The notes: a model not told the origin generated them from the sequence alone. A stretch of 15,222 nucleotides of DNA from Bacteroidales bacterium UBA6431 (GCA_002439095.1 DJOT01000034.1:1-15222); one strand, 5' to 3'. Shown: positions 7,095-15,048, numbered from the stretch's first letter. Made by a program: numbers and translations.

Positions 7095-9239
7095 TTATTT
7101 TTTGACAAACACAACTCTGTTGACGGAAAGTGGCTTGACATCGATGCTTTTTGCACTCTTTATGCTGCGGGTGCTGAAGCTGATGTCAGAATGGTCAGCA
7201 TAGGCGCGTGAGAGCCTGTCCGGTGCTGAAACATCCTCTATTCTGACGGCCTTGTAGCCTTTCGGAACTGAAAGGTTGAAAGTCAGAGGTTCGGTTGACT
7301 TGTTGACCAGATAGACATTCATGCCTTCTGAAGTCTCGCATGCGGAGAGTTTCACAAGTTCATTCTTTGAGCGTCGGTTGACGATGAGAGGGAAGTTCAC
7401 CTCTGTGGCTGCAACATTGTGAACCCTCTCAGGCATGCTTCCTGCTTTAGGCTTCATGTTGGTTTTCATCTCGGTTGCAAGAGGATATTCATCATCCCTC
7501 TGTGCGAAGAAGCGGAACACTTCACCCATCGGGGAGAGCCAAGCGGCTTCCTTGGATGACTCTATCACATTCTGACCCCAGGTGTTGACACAGTTGTTGA
7601 AGTTTGCGAGGTAGTATTCGCCGCCATAGGACATGTAATCCATCAGCTGTCCCGCTCCATTGAGGGCGTAGAACCAATGTATCTGCCTGTATGAAAGCAC
7701 TTTCTTGTAGTCGTTGACGAGTGAAGGTCTCCAACCGTAGAACTGAGGCACTTCCGGATCATCGAAAGGCTCCGGTGAGGCTGAGTTGGCAAGCCACTCG
7801 GTGTTGACAAGCTTGATGTCGGTGCCGTGTTTCTTGTTGTAAGCCCTGATGGAGTCGAGAACCTTGCTGACGAATTCAGGTTGTCCGTTGCGGGCTATGA
7901 GATAGTCGATATAAGGTCCTGCGATCTCCAACTGCTGGTCGATGTAATACGAACTGTTTGAGAATGAATATGTCATCATCATGAGTTCGATGTTTGGATC
8001 GACGGCTTTCATGGCCTTGGCGAAGTCAACGGTGTATCTGGCATACTGGAGAGGGGTCCACTTGCGTCCTGCCTCGTTGTCCATTTCGAACATACGGACT
8101 TTGCGGGTGCGTGTGGCGCCGTTGCTCTGACGGAACTTGCCCATTGGGGTGTCATCGGCACCATTGAGGTACTCGACGAACTCGGCAGCCTTGAACGGGG
8201 TGCTGGTCATCATGTTGATGCAGATCTGCGGTTCGCAGCCGACCTCATCGCAGAGTTCGAGGAACTCGTCAATGGAGGCGTCGTTGTCGTCGAAGCCGCC
8301 CCAGTAGTAGCTTGAAGTCGTAGGGCGAAGATCCTGCGGGCCTACATAGTTGCGCCACTGGTAGAAGCTGGCGTAGCATCCGCCAGGATATCTCAGGACA
8401 GGAACCTTGATCTCCTTGAGGAGGTCGATGACATCCTGTCTCCAACCCTTGAAGTTGTCTGAAGGCATGAGAGAGCAGCAGGACAGACACATGTTCCCTT
8501 TCCACTCGTAACTGAGTTCAAGGATCGCGTTTCCGGTAAAACCGAGATCAGGAATGCGGCAGGTGAATGTCTGCTGGTATGCCCTCATCGGGAAGGACTG
8601 CTGATACAATATGCGTCCAGGGTCGTTCTGGTCTCTGAGTATTACCTCGAAAGGCATTTCGATATCTTCCTGACCTTCGAGCGGCTTGAATCCCGGGAGA
8701 GAGGCCGAAAGTTTCGGATATGTCTGTCTGATGCCTGCCAGCAGACGGAAGTCGTAGGATCTTCCTTTTTCCAGATAGATTCCTTTCTGGGCGATGCCGG
8801 CACGTTTGTCGTTAGGCTTGGTCATCTGCAGCGAGCCGTTGCCCTTGTATGATTCAGCACCGATGATCCATGAGAGCGTCATCAGCTCCGGATCGGTCAC
8901 TGTCCAGTCGTCTTCATCGTATCCGCTGTGCCAGAACGGGGCGTTTGAGTTGTACATCTCCTTGGAGAACATCCACCACTGCTGTGTAGCTTCCATGTCT
9001 CCGAATGCCGGGATGGTGCCCGGAAGCTGGAAACTGCGGTTGTACACCATCTCGGACCACATTCCGCTGACTTGGCGACCGAAGCCGGCCTCGACGAAAT
9101 TACCGAAAACGAATGGGCTGATCTCTCTCTCGGAGAGCCGTGTGAGGGATACTTCTCCCTTGACTTTGTTGGACGTCCCGCCCAGGGCTGGCCACAGAGT
9201 GGCCAGACCGAGCGCGGCTACGAGTAATGTTTTTTTCAT
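7095..9239 (-). CDS. GH51-like alpha-L-arabinofuranosidase, secreted
   Basis: 714 residues with an N-terminal signal peptide (about 1-21). The family is recognised from ISPFVFGNFVEAGFGRQVSG (40-59, the GH51 'ISP-YG-F-E' start), a beta-sandwich insert about 90-260, a TIM barrel with VLRYPGG (281-287) and VGPQDLRP (299-306), the acid/base motif DNE (E389), the likely nucleophile in NTEW (E481), and a C-terminal beta-sandwich about 600-714 with MNVYLVNKSTEPLTF. GH51 enzymes release terminal L-arabinofuranose with retention; some members are endoglucanases. It is divergent: the usual PGGN after RYPGG is PGGC here, and the nucleophile lies in TEW instead of DEW. Export suggests a periplasmic role on imported oligosaccharides. 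It starts 18 bases after the SusD stop and is followed 5 bases later by the first beta-helix gene. Confidence 0.85.
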   Translation of the reverse strand: MKKTLLVAALGLATLWPALGGTSNKVKGEVSLTRLSEREISPFVFGNFVEAGFGRQVSGMWSEMVYNRSFQLPGTIPAFGDMEATQQWWMFSKEMYNSNAPFWHSGYDEDDWTVTDPELMTLSWIIGAESYKGNGSLQMTKPNDKRAGIAQKGIYLEKGRSYDFRLLAGIRQTYPKLSASLPGFKPLEGQEDIEMPFEVILRDQNDPGRILYQQSFPMRAYQQTFTCRIPDLGFTGNAILELSYEWKGNMCLSCCSLMPSDNFKGWRQDVIDLLKEIKVPVLRYPGGCYASFYQWRNYVGPQDLRPTTSSYYWGGFDDNDASIDEFLELCDEVGCEPQICINMMTSTPFKAAEFVEYLNGADDTPMGKFRQSNGATRTRKVRMFEMDNEAGRKWTPLQYARYTVDFAKAMKAVDPNIELMMMTYSFSNSSYYIDQQLEIAGPYIDYLIARNGQPEFVSKVLDSIRAYNKKHGTDIKLVNTEWLANSASPEPFDDPEVPQFYGWRPSLVNDYKKVLSYRQIHWFYALNGAGQLMDYMSYGGEYYLANFNNCVNTWGQNVIESSKEAAWLSPMGEVFRFFAQRDDEYPLATEMKTNMKPKAGSMPERVHNVAATEVNFPLIVNRRSKNELVKLSACETSEGMNVYLVNKSTEPLTFNLSVPKGYKAVRIEDVSAPDRLSRAYADHSDISFSTRSIKSAKSIDVKPLSVNRVVFVKK

Positions 9240-9257
9240 TTATTATTTGATTGACGA

Positions 9258-10967
9258 TTAATAGCCAGGATTCTGTTCAAGCGTATACTTTCCCTTGTAA
9301 TAAGAGGCTTCGATGGCCACCTTAGGGATAGGCATGTGCTCGTGTACACCTTCCTTGACATTCTTCCCTTTTTCGTGTCTTGTGTCATCATTGCCATATT
9401 TCTGGTAGTATGCGCTCATGACTTTGTAAAGACGTCCTGTTCTTGCAAGATCGAAGTAGCGATCATACTCAAGAGCGAGTTCCACGCGGCGCTCATGGTA
9501 TATTGCTTCACGAAGCTCATCCTTGTTGGTGGTCGTCACCTCAGGAAGTGCATTCGGGTCATCTCCACTACGTCTTGCCCTACCGCGTACTTTCTCAAGG
9601 TAGGTGAGAGCTTCGCCGCTCTTGCCAAGTTCGTTGCAGCCTTCCGCCATATAGAGAAGAATGTTGGCCCAGCGGAGAACGATCTGGTTACGTGGTAGGT
9701 CGTCTTCCCATGAATCATCCGTGCGGTAAGCAAAAGGCACATAATCTTTCTTCCCCTGATATCCTGAGAAAGATGAAAGATTGAAGTGTGTGTGGCCGTC
9801 ATAATATTCATTTGGGGCGATTACAGTAGCCTTGAGGCGAGGATCACCTGGCTCGAATGCATTCACAAGGTCAAGTGTAGGGCAGTGCAGAGACCAACCG
9901 GTCCACTTCTTTTGGTATCCCTTAGGAGTTCCATCAGTGTTGACGTTCTCAGGGAACTCCTCAAGCATCTTGTTGTAGACGAAGTCGAAAATGTCTTTGC
10001 CGTTAATGTTGTGAAGAGGGCTTGTTTCCCTGTTCATGTCGGCATTTGTGATGCCGGCATCGTGGCCGTAAAATGCTGAGTTGTTTCCGTCGTTGGCGTC
10101 ACCCCAACCTGTCTTGGAGGTCGCGAACTGGATTGAGAAGCAGCACTCTTTGCCGTTCTCATTCTCCATGCTGAAGATGTCTTCGAAGTTGTCTTCAAGT
10201 TCGAAGTAGTTCTCTTTCTCCATCTCCTTTACGAGATCATAGAGTTTTTGCCATGTCTCGTTCTGCTTGTTATAGCTGGCGTGATATGCATAGGTGCGTG
10301 CGAGCATAGCAAGGGCAGCCCCCTTGGTGGCGCGTCCACGCTCGCTTGCAGCCCATGTTCTCGGAAGTCCTTCGGCAGCTTCCTCGAATCCTTTTTCCAC
10401 GAACTCCCAAGTCTCTTCTTCTGATGCACGTGGAGTAAAGAATTCCTCGTACTGGAGAACATGATCAATTATAGGGACTCCTCCGAACTGGCGGGTCAAG
10501 TTGAAGTAGGCGAGACTCCTGATGAATTTCGCTTCAGCTATGTAGCGTTCTGCATTAGTAATGTTGTTCTTATCGATGTTTTCGATGGCGTAATTGGCTG
10601 ATGTGATTGTGAAGAAACAGTCATTCCAGACATTATTACCAGAATATGTGTTGGACGAAAGCACATCGAATTTCATTAGGGTGAGAACATTGCCTGACCA
10701 TCTTACACCGTCAGAACGAGAGTTTCCGATCTCGGTGTCATCAGACATGTTGTCCCCGACATGAATATAGTGGTATGTGCCCATGGCTCCGCTGCGCCGG
10801 AGCGACCCGTACAGGCCCATTATTGCTGAGTTTGCCTCGCTTTCCGTAGTATAGTAATTCTCTACTGCAAGATTGACAAGAGGCTTCTTGTCCAGCAGAT
10901 CGGAGCATGAAGAAAGCGTGAGTGCTCCTGCGGCTGCCAGTATGATCAGAGATTTATATGTTTTCAT
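9258..10967 (-). CDS. SusD/RagB-family glycan-binding outer-membrane lipoprotein
   Basis: 569 residues with a lipoprotein signal: hydrophobic stretch 7-18 and lipobox LSSC with C21 as the lipidated residue, followed by SDLLDKKPL, the usual SusD start. The mature protein has the SusD pattern of N-terminal TPR-like helices (YYTTESEANSAIMGLYGSLR near 39-58) and the family's C-terminal motif HERRVELALEYDRYFDLART at 491-510, ending with MPIPKVAI...LEQNPGY. It forms the lid over the SusC channel on the cell surface and binds the target glycan. It lies 12 bases downstream of the SusC gene. Local base composition looks more A+T-rich than in the enzyme genes further along. The substrate cannot be read from the sequence. 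Confidence 0.96.
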   Translation of the reverse strand: MKTYKSLIILAAAGALTLSSCSDLLDKKPLVNLAVENYYTTESEANSAIMGLYGSLRRSGAMGTYHYIHVGDNMSDDTEIGNSRSDGVRWSGNVLTLMKFDVLSSNTYSGNNVWNDCFFTITSANYAIENIDKNNITNAERYIAEAKFIRSLAYFNLTRQFGGVPIIDHVLQYEEFFTPRASEEETWEFVEKGFEEAAEGLPRTWAASERGRATKGAALAMLARTYAYHASYNKQNETWQKLYDLVKEMEKENYFELEDNFEDIFSMENENGKECCFSIQFATSKTGWGDANDGNNSAFYGHDAGITNADMNRETSPLHNINGKDIFDFVYNKMLEEFPENVNTDGTPKGYQKKWTGWSLHCPTLDLVNAFEPGDPRLKATVIAPNEYYDGHTHFNLSSFSGYQGKKDYVPFAYRTDDSWEDDLPRNQIVLRWANILLYMAEGCNELGKSGEALTYLEKVRGRARRSGDDPNALPEVTTTNKDELREAIYHERRVELALEYDRYFDLARTGRLYKVMSAYYQKYGNDDTRHEKGKNVKEGVHEHMPIPKVAIEASYYKGKYTLEQNPGY

Positions 10968-10979
10968 TTCCAGTTCTGT

Positions 10980-13900
10980 TTAAAGCTTGACATTCAATCC
11001 GATGACAAAAGTACGTGGCTGCGGGTACTGACCGCGGTCAACTCCGTTGCCCGGAAGTTCAGGGTCAACGCCTGAATACTTGGTGAGAGTGAGCAGGTTG
11101 TCTGCAGACATATAGAGCCTCATTCCCGGGAACTTCTTTCCGAAATCGAAGTTGTATCCGATCTGGAGAGTCTTCAGGCGGAAGTATGAGCCGTCTTCGA
11201 TATACATTGTTGAAGGTGACCAGTTGAGGTTGTTTCTTGCGCTTCCGCCGCCCGCATCAGCAAGCATGATAGGGGTCGTGTTGGAGGAACCTTCACCATC
11301 CCAAGCTGTCATATAAGTCTTGGCGAGCACATTCTGACGTCCATCGAATTTGTTGAAATAGAATTTTGACGCGTTGAAGATGTCATTGCCAACAGTGCCT
11401 TGGAAGAGCATTGAGAGGTCAAAATTCTTCCATGATGCATTGAATGAGATACCGAAAGTGGCAGCAGGGTTAGGGTCGCCTATCCTGATATAGTCGTTGT
11501 TGTCAATTTTGCCGTCATCATTGGTATCACGGAAGATGGAGTCGCCAGGTTTGGCATCAGGCATAATTGTCTGACCCTGAGAGTTCTTATAGTTGTCAAT
11601 CTGCTCCTGATTCTGGAAGATTCCGAGGAATTCGTAACCATAGAACTGTCCGTAAGGAAGTCCGACATAGGAGCGGATAATATTGTTGAACTGTGATGAG
11701 AAGTCCATAAGTGCATTGTCGTATGCGAAACCGCTCTGGAGCACGCCTGAGGTGCCGAGATTCTTGACATTGTTTCTTACGAACGATGCGTTGGCGTCGA
11801 TGCTGTAAGAGAAGTCGCCGAGGTCGTCTTTCCAACCGAGTACGATTTCTATACCCTTATTCTCAATTCCACCGACGTTGCGGGTGAATGATCCGGTACC
11901 GGAAGTTCTCGGAACAGACTCGGAAAGCAGGATGTTGTCAGTGGTACGGATGTATGCGTCTACAGATGCAGTGAGTTTGCTGTTGAGGAAAGCGAAGTCT
12001 ATACCGATGTTGGACTGTTCTGAGGTTTCCCATTGCAGCTCACGGTTGCCAAGCCCTGAAGGAGTGGAACCGTTGACGCGATGCTTGTCATCACCGAGAT
12101 TGTAATATCTCTCTTGAACGATATTGGTCTGGTATGGATAGGATGAACCGATTCTTTCATTTCCGATCTGTCCCCAGCCGAGACGTAGTTTGGCGGAGTT
12201 GAACCATTCAGGTGCGTGCTCCTTGAAGAGAGGCTCCTCTGAAACCTTCCATGCGAAAGCCCCTGAAGGGAAGTATCCCCATTTCTTGGAACCGACAAAG
12301 CGGGATGAACCGTCAGCGCGGAATGAGGCCGTGAAGAGGTAGCGGTCAAGAAGGTTGTAGTTCACACGGCCAAGGTATGAGAGCATGCCGAGTGCTGAAG
12401 CACTTCCTCCAAGGTATGGTGACGAGTCAGAAGCGGCATCGAAGTAGCGGAATTGTTCTGCCTCGCTCGGGAGGTTTTTCTTGTTGCCGGAATACCACTC
12501 ATAATAGTAGTCACGTGCGGACATGGCGGCCATGACGGAGATGTCATGCACTCCAACCTTCTTGCTGTAGGTCAACATGTTTTCCCATGTCCAGTCTGTC
12601 GAGAAGCTGGTTGTACGGCTGGTTGCGGTGTTACCGCTGGCGATGTTTGATGTCTCGTAATAGATTGGGGTGAAGTTCGAATTGAGGTCAATGTTGTACT
12701 TGTACCCGAATCTTGAGGTGAACACAAAATCCTTGAGGAACTTGACATCAGCGCTGAAGTTGCCGACGAGGAAGTTGCGTTTGTTTATCGCATAATTACG
12801 GGAGATGGCGCCTGCCGGGTTGGCCATGCGCATCACGGTAATTCCGGAGTAATAATTGGTGACATCATCCCATACCGGGATATCTGGAGGTGCTATCAAG
12901 GAGAAGAGGAAGATGGAGTTGTTGTTGGTTCCGTCCGCTCCGAGAGGATTGGCCTTGGAGAATGTTCCGTTGAGGGAAGCTCTGAATGTAAGGAAGTCAA
13001 GCGGCTTGTACTCGGAGTTCGAACTGAGAGTGAAGCGGTCGAAATTGGTGGATTTCACTGTTCCTTCGCGGCTGAAGTATCCTGCACTGAACATGGTTTT
13101 GGCCTTGTCTGTACCGGCGGAAAATCTAAGGGAATAATTCTGATATTTTCCAGTGCGCATCGTCTCGTTGAACCAGTCTGTAGTCTGCACGGAGGCAGGA
13201 TTCGCGTATTTAGGATCCAGATTTGTGTTGGCGTAAGCCTTATTTGTCATCTCGGCATATTGAGGTCCGGAGAGCATTTCAGGCTTGCGAGGGGTCATCT
13301 GTATACCATATTCGATTTTGATGTCGGTCTTGGTGGCACCCTTCTCCGCTTGCTTGGTAGTCACCATCACGACTCCGTTGGCTCCTCGTGATCCGTAGAT
13401 GGCGCAAGCGGAGGCGTCCTTTAGGATCTCTATTGATGCGATGTCATTAGGGCTCAGATAGTTGATGTCGGTCATAGGGAAACCGTCGACAACGAAAAGA
13501 GGATCCGATCCGTTAGGCGAACCTGTACCGCGGATTTTAATCTCTGCCACGGCATCAGGTGAACCGCCCGCAGTCACAATCTGCACACCTGCGGCACGTC
13601 CCTGCAGCGCTTCAATAGCATCACCGGAAGAAAGCTTCTCGATGGCTTCTCCGCCTACCGATGCGACGGAGCCGGTAACATCACTCTTCTTTACAGTACC
13701 ATAGCCGATGACCACGAGCTCTTCGAGCAGGTTCTGGTCTTCCTTGAGAGTGACGTTGACGGTCTCACTGGCACCGACCTTGACCTCCACAGTCTGATAG
13801 CCCATGAAAGAGAATTCAAGGGTGGCCCCTACAGGGACATCCGGAAGGTTGAAAGAACCGTCCTGGTTGGTCATCATACCTGTGGTGGTGCCCTTGATTA

Positions 13901-14066
13901 GGACATTGACACCTGCCATAGGCCCTACGGCATCCTTGACAACGCCTTTGACGGCGTGTGAGTTCTGTTGCATCAGAGCGTAAGCCGTGCTTTCCGCATA
14001 AGCGGGTCCAGCACAAAGCGACGTCATCAGCACAGCAGCAAACAACATTCTGATCTGATTCTTCAT
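10980..14066 (-). CDS. SusC/RagA-family TonB-dependent glycan transporter
   Basis: 1028 residues, first gene of the operon. Signal peptide 1-24 (AYA/ES). A carboxypeptidase-regulatory-like Ig domain spans about 38-108 (VKGVVKDAVGPMAGVNVLIKG), followed by the TonB-box-like ELVVIGYGT (116-124), the plug domain about 127-238 with SIEILKDASACAIYGSRGAN, and the outer-membrane beta-barrel to the C-terminus (PQPRTFVIGLNVKL). It imports oligosaccharides through the outer membrane using TonB energy, with the adjacent SusD as its lid. There is no N-terminal secretin/TonB signalling extension, so it is unlikely to signal through an anti-sigma factor. The ATG at 14066 is supported by the signal peptide and by the promoter about 50 bases upstream. 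Length is typical for the family. Confidence 0.97.
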   Translation of the reverse strand: MKNQIRMLFAAVLMTSLCAGPAYAESTAYALMQQNSHAVKGVVKDAVGPMAGVNVLIKGTTTGMMTNQDGSFNLPDVPVGATLEFSFMGYQTVEVKVGASETVNVTLKEDQNLLEELVVIGYGTVKKSDVTGSVASVGGEAIEKLSSGDAIEALQGRAAGVQIVTAGGSPDAVAEIKIRGTGSPNGSDPLFVVDGFPMTDINYLSPNDIASIEILKDASACAIYGSRGANGVVMVTTKQAEKGATKTDIKIEYGIQMTPRKPEMLSGPQYAEMTNKAYANTNLDPKYANPASVQTTDWFNETMRTGKYQNYSLRFSAGTDKAKTMFSAGYFSREGTVKSTNFDRFTLSSNSEYKPLDFLTFRASLNGTFSKANPLGADGTNNNSIFLFSLIAPPDIPVWDDVTNYYSGITVMRMANPAGAISRNYAINKRNFLVGNFSADVKFLKDFVFTSRFGYKYNIDLNSNFTPIYYETSNIASGNTATSRTTSFSTDWTWENMLTYSKKVGVHDISVMAAMSARDYYYEWYSGNKKNLPSEAEQFRYFDAASDSSPYLGGSASALGMLSYLGRVNYNLLDRYLFTASFRADGSSRFVGSKKWGYFPSGAFAWKVSEEPLFKEHAPEWFNSAKLRLGWGQIGNERIGSSYPYQTNIVQERYYNLGDDKHRVNGSTPSGLGNRELQWETSEQSNIGIDFAFLNSKLTASVDAYIRTTDNILLSESVPRTSGTGSFTRNVGGIENKGIEIVLGWKDDLGDFSYSIDANASFVRNNVKNLGTSGVLQSGFAYDNALMDFSSQFNNIIRSYVGLPYGQFYGYEFLGIFQNQEQIDNYKNSQGQTIMPDAKPGDSIFRDTNDDGKIDNNDYIRIGDPNPAATFGISFNASWKNFDLSMLFQGTVGNDIFNASKFYFNKFDGRQNVLAKTYMTAWDGEGSSNTTPIMLADAGGGSARNNLNWSPSTMYIEDGSYFRLKTLQIGYNFDFGKKFPGMRLYMSADNLLTLTKYSGVDPELPGNGVDRGQYPQPRTFVIGLNVKL

Positions 14067-14117
14067 CTTGTTGATGGTTTTTTAGTTTTGTTGATAAAGT
14101 GGTTAATTAAAGTGTCG

Positions 14118-14148
14118 CAAAACTAATATTTCTCGGTTGCGGCGCAAA
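14118..14148 (-). promoter_or_regulatory. Bacteroidetes-type promoter of the PUL operon
   Basis: On the minus strand TTTG (14145-14148) is followed after exactly 19 bases by TAGTTTTG (14118-14125), a perfect match to the Bacteroidetes primary-sigma consensus TTTG-N19-TAnnTTTG. Transcription should begin near 14110, leaving an A-rich leader of roughly 45 bases before the SusC ATG. No ribosome-binding GGAGG is visible, which is normal for the phylum. No operator could be recognised. Confidence 0.8.
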
Positions 14149-14467
14149 TGGTCTCTTGTTTCAGAATGGACTGTTTCAGGTATTTGACGGTTTTGAGGCG
14201 GTTTTTGGGAGAATAGAGGTGGGATTTTTTCGCCCATGCGAACCATAGTCCGCCTACGCCCCGTGCGCACGCGGCCGGTTTTGTGCGCACCAGGCCCCTT
14301 CGTGCGCACCGCGCTGAATTTCCCTCCGCCCCGTGCACACCGGAGGCCTTTTCACGCACGAGATTGACTTCGTGCGCACGGGGCGGCGGGCAGAAGTACG
14401 TGGCAGAGTCTGAGCCTGCGTACGGAACGAGGTTCACTCGCGGACGGAAGATTGTTGCGCGCAGGCC
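14149..14467. other. Gene-free region upstream of the PUL promoter with GTGCGCAC palindromes
   Basis: No convincing coding region. The self-complementary octamer GTGCGCAC occurs at 14263-14270, 14283-14290, 14302-14309 and 14372-14379, with a near copy GTGCACAC at 14333-14340 and a related CACGCACG at 14353. Spacing is 20, 19, 31 and 39 bases. Bases 14366-14376 are the inverted counterpart of 425-435 in the left flank. The cluster is 115-255 bases upstream of the promoter's -33 element, so it could be a protein-binding array or another dispersed repeat. Confidence 0.6.
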
Positions 14468-14513
14468 GGAGGTGGCAGGGGCTCAACACAAAAGCCTCGC
14501 CCCTGCCACCTCC
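14468..14513. repeat. Long G/C-rich hairpin, right copy
   Basis: A perfect 15-base stem, GGAGGTGGCAGGGGC (14468-14482) with GCCCCTGCCACCTCC (14499-14513), encloses a 16-base loop (14483-14498) that begins TCAACACAAAA. Stem and loop equal those at 328-371, where one stem base differs. In the inverted alignment of the two flanks (coordinates summing to 14840) the stems match, but the loop is reversed. Confidence 0.9.
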
Positions 14514-14550
14514 AGCCTCTGCGCCGTCAGCCAACGCCACTTTCCCACAT

Positions 14551-14669
14551 GGACTCACCGCCATTCTGCAGCGCTCTGCGACACCCCGTCAGCAAAGGTT
14601 GGGGTGTTTTTAGCGCTTTTTACCCCTACCTTCTGGAGGCACTGCCACTGCACGGCTTTCTGCGGCATC
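14551..14669 (-). repeat. Right arm of the perfect 119-base inverted repeat
   Basis: Exact reverse complement of 171-289. It lies within the right array of 84-base units. An outer match, GGCGGAAAGAG at 1-11 with CTCTTTCCGCC at 14743-14753, is offset by about one unit length (86 bases), which fits the left side carrying one more unit than the right. Confidence 0.93.
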
Positions 14670-14753
14670 ACACCGGCAAAAGGTTGGGGTGTTTTTCGCG
14701 ATTTTCACCCATACCTTAGGCGGACGCCGACCACCTGCGCCGCTCTTTCCGCC
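14551..14753. repeat. Right tandem array of the 84-base hairpin unit (2 copies)
   Basis: Two copies in the orientation opposite to the left array. Hairpin arms are GGTTGGGGT...ACCCCTACC (14597-14630) and GGTTGGGGT...ACCCATACC (14682-14715), 85 bases apart. The first contains the internal palindrome AGCGCT, the second TCGCGA. Frames reading through the array encode repetitive, low-plausibility sequence and I do not call a gene. Confidence 0.85.
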
Positions 14754-14790
14754 TTCAAAAGTTCACCCTTCGCCCATCAAGCAGACCTGC

Positions 14791-14930
14791 CGTACACCAC
14801 AGCGCCGTTTTCTGTACGGAACGGTCTCGCGAGTGCCTCGCGTACAGAAAGATGCCGGTTTTCTGTACCGCACATGCCTAAAAGCGGCTCGCGTACAACA
14901 GAAGGCCCCTTTTCTGTACCGGACGGAGAA
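14791..14930. repeat. 51-base tandem repeat with GTAC palindromes
   Basis: TTTTCTGTAC recurs at 14808, 14859 and 14910, exactly 51 bases apart, and the partner GCGTACA(G/A) occurs between copies (about 14840 and 14891; a partial one at 14791). Within each unit CTGTAC and GTACAG are inverted relative to each other, so units can pair. The period is a multiple of three, so one frame gives a 17-residue peptide repeat (starting FLYGT/FLYRT), but the rest of that frame crosses unrelated repeats and lacks a credible start context. Confidence 0.75.
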
Positions 14931-14938
14931 TCGCCCCG

Positions 14939-14974
14939 AGGTTATAGAACTTTGAGGCTCCGGCGCTCTAACCT
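14939..14974. repeat. GGTTATAG-type hairpin (third copy)
   Basis: AGGTTATAG (14939-14947) pairs with CTCTAACCT (14966-14974), with one mismatch, around an 18-base loop. It shares its core with the hairpins downstream of the GH2 gene and with the next one at 15011. There is no flanking T-run. Confidence 0.55.
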
Positions 14975-15010
14975 AAACACCAATATGCCGATAGAAAGCA
15001 ATTTCCGCGC

Positions 15011-15048
15011 AAGGTTATAGCGTTTCTGCAATCTTTCTCTATAACCTT
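15011..15048. repeat. GGTTATAG-type hairpin (fourth copy)
   Basis: AAGGTTATAG (15011-15020) pairs perfectly with CTATAACCTT (15039-15048) around an 18-base loop, followed by TTCC on the plus strand. With a short T-run it could act as a weak plus-strand terminator, but no plus-strand gene ends here; membership of the dispersed hairpin family is the better reading. Confidence 0.6.

Noticed and set aside
5101..9239. Poly-A tracts of 6-7 near the start codons of three genes as possible phase-variable slippage sites
   Set aside because: They encode the lysines of signal peptides (MKKT, MFKKS, MKKV), are common in Bacteroidetes, and every frame is intact.
14283..15020. Long plus-strand open frame of about 245 residues in the right flank
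   Set aside because: It runs through the GTGCGCAC cluster, the hairpin, the 84-base array and the 51-base repeat. Its length is explained by G+C-rich DNA with few stops, and the composition (R, P, T, S, A) is not protein-like.
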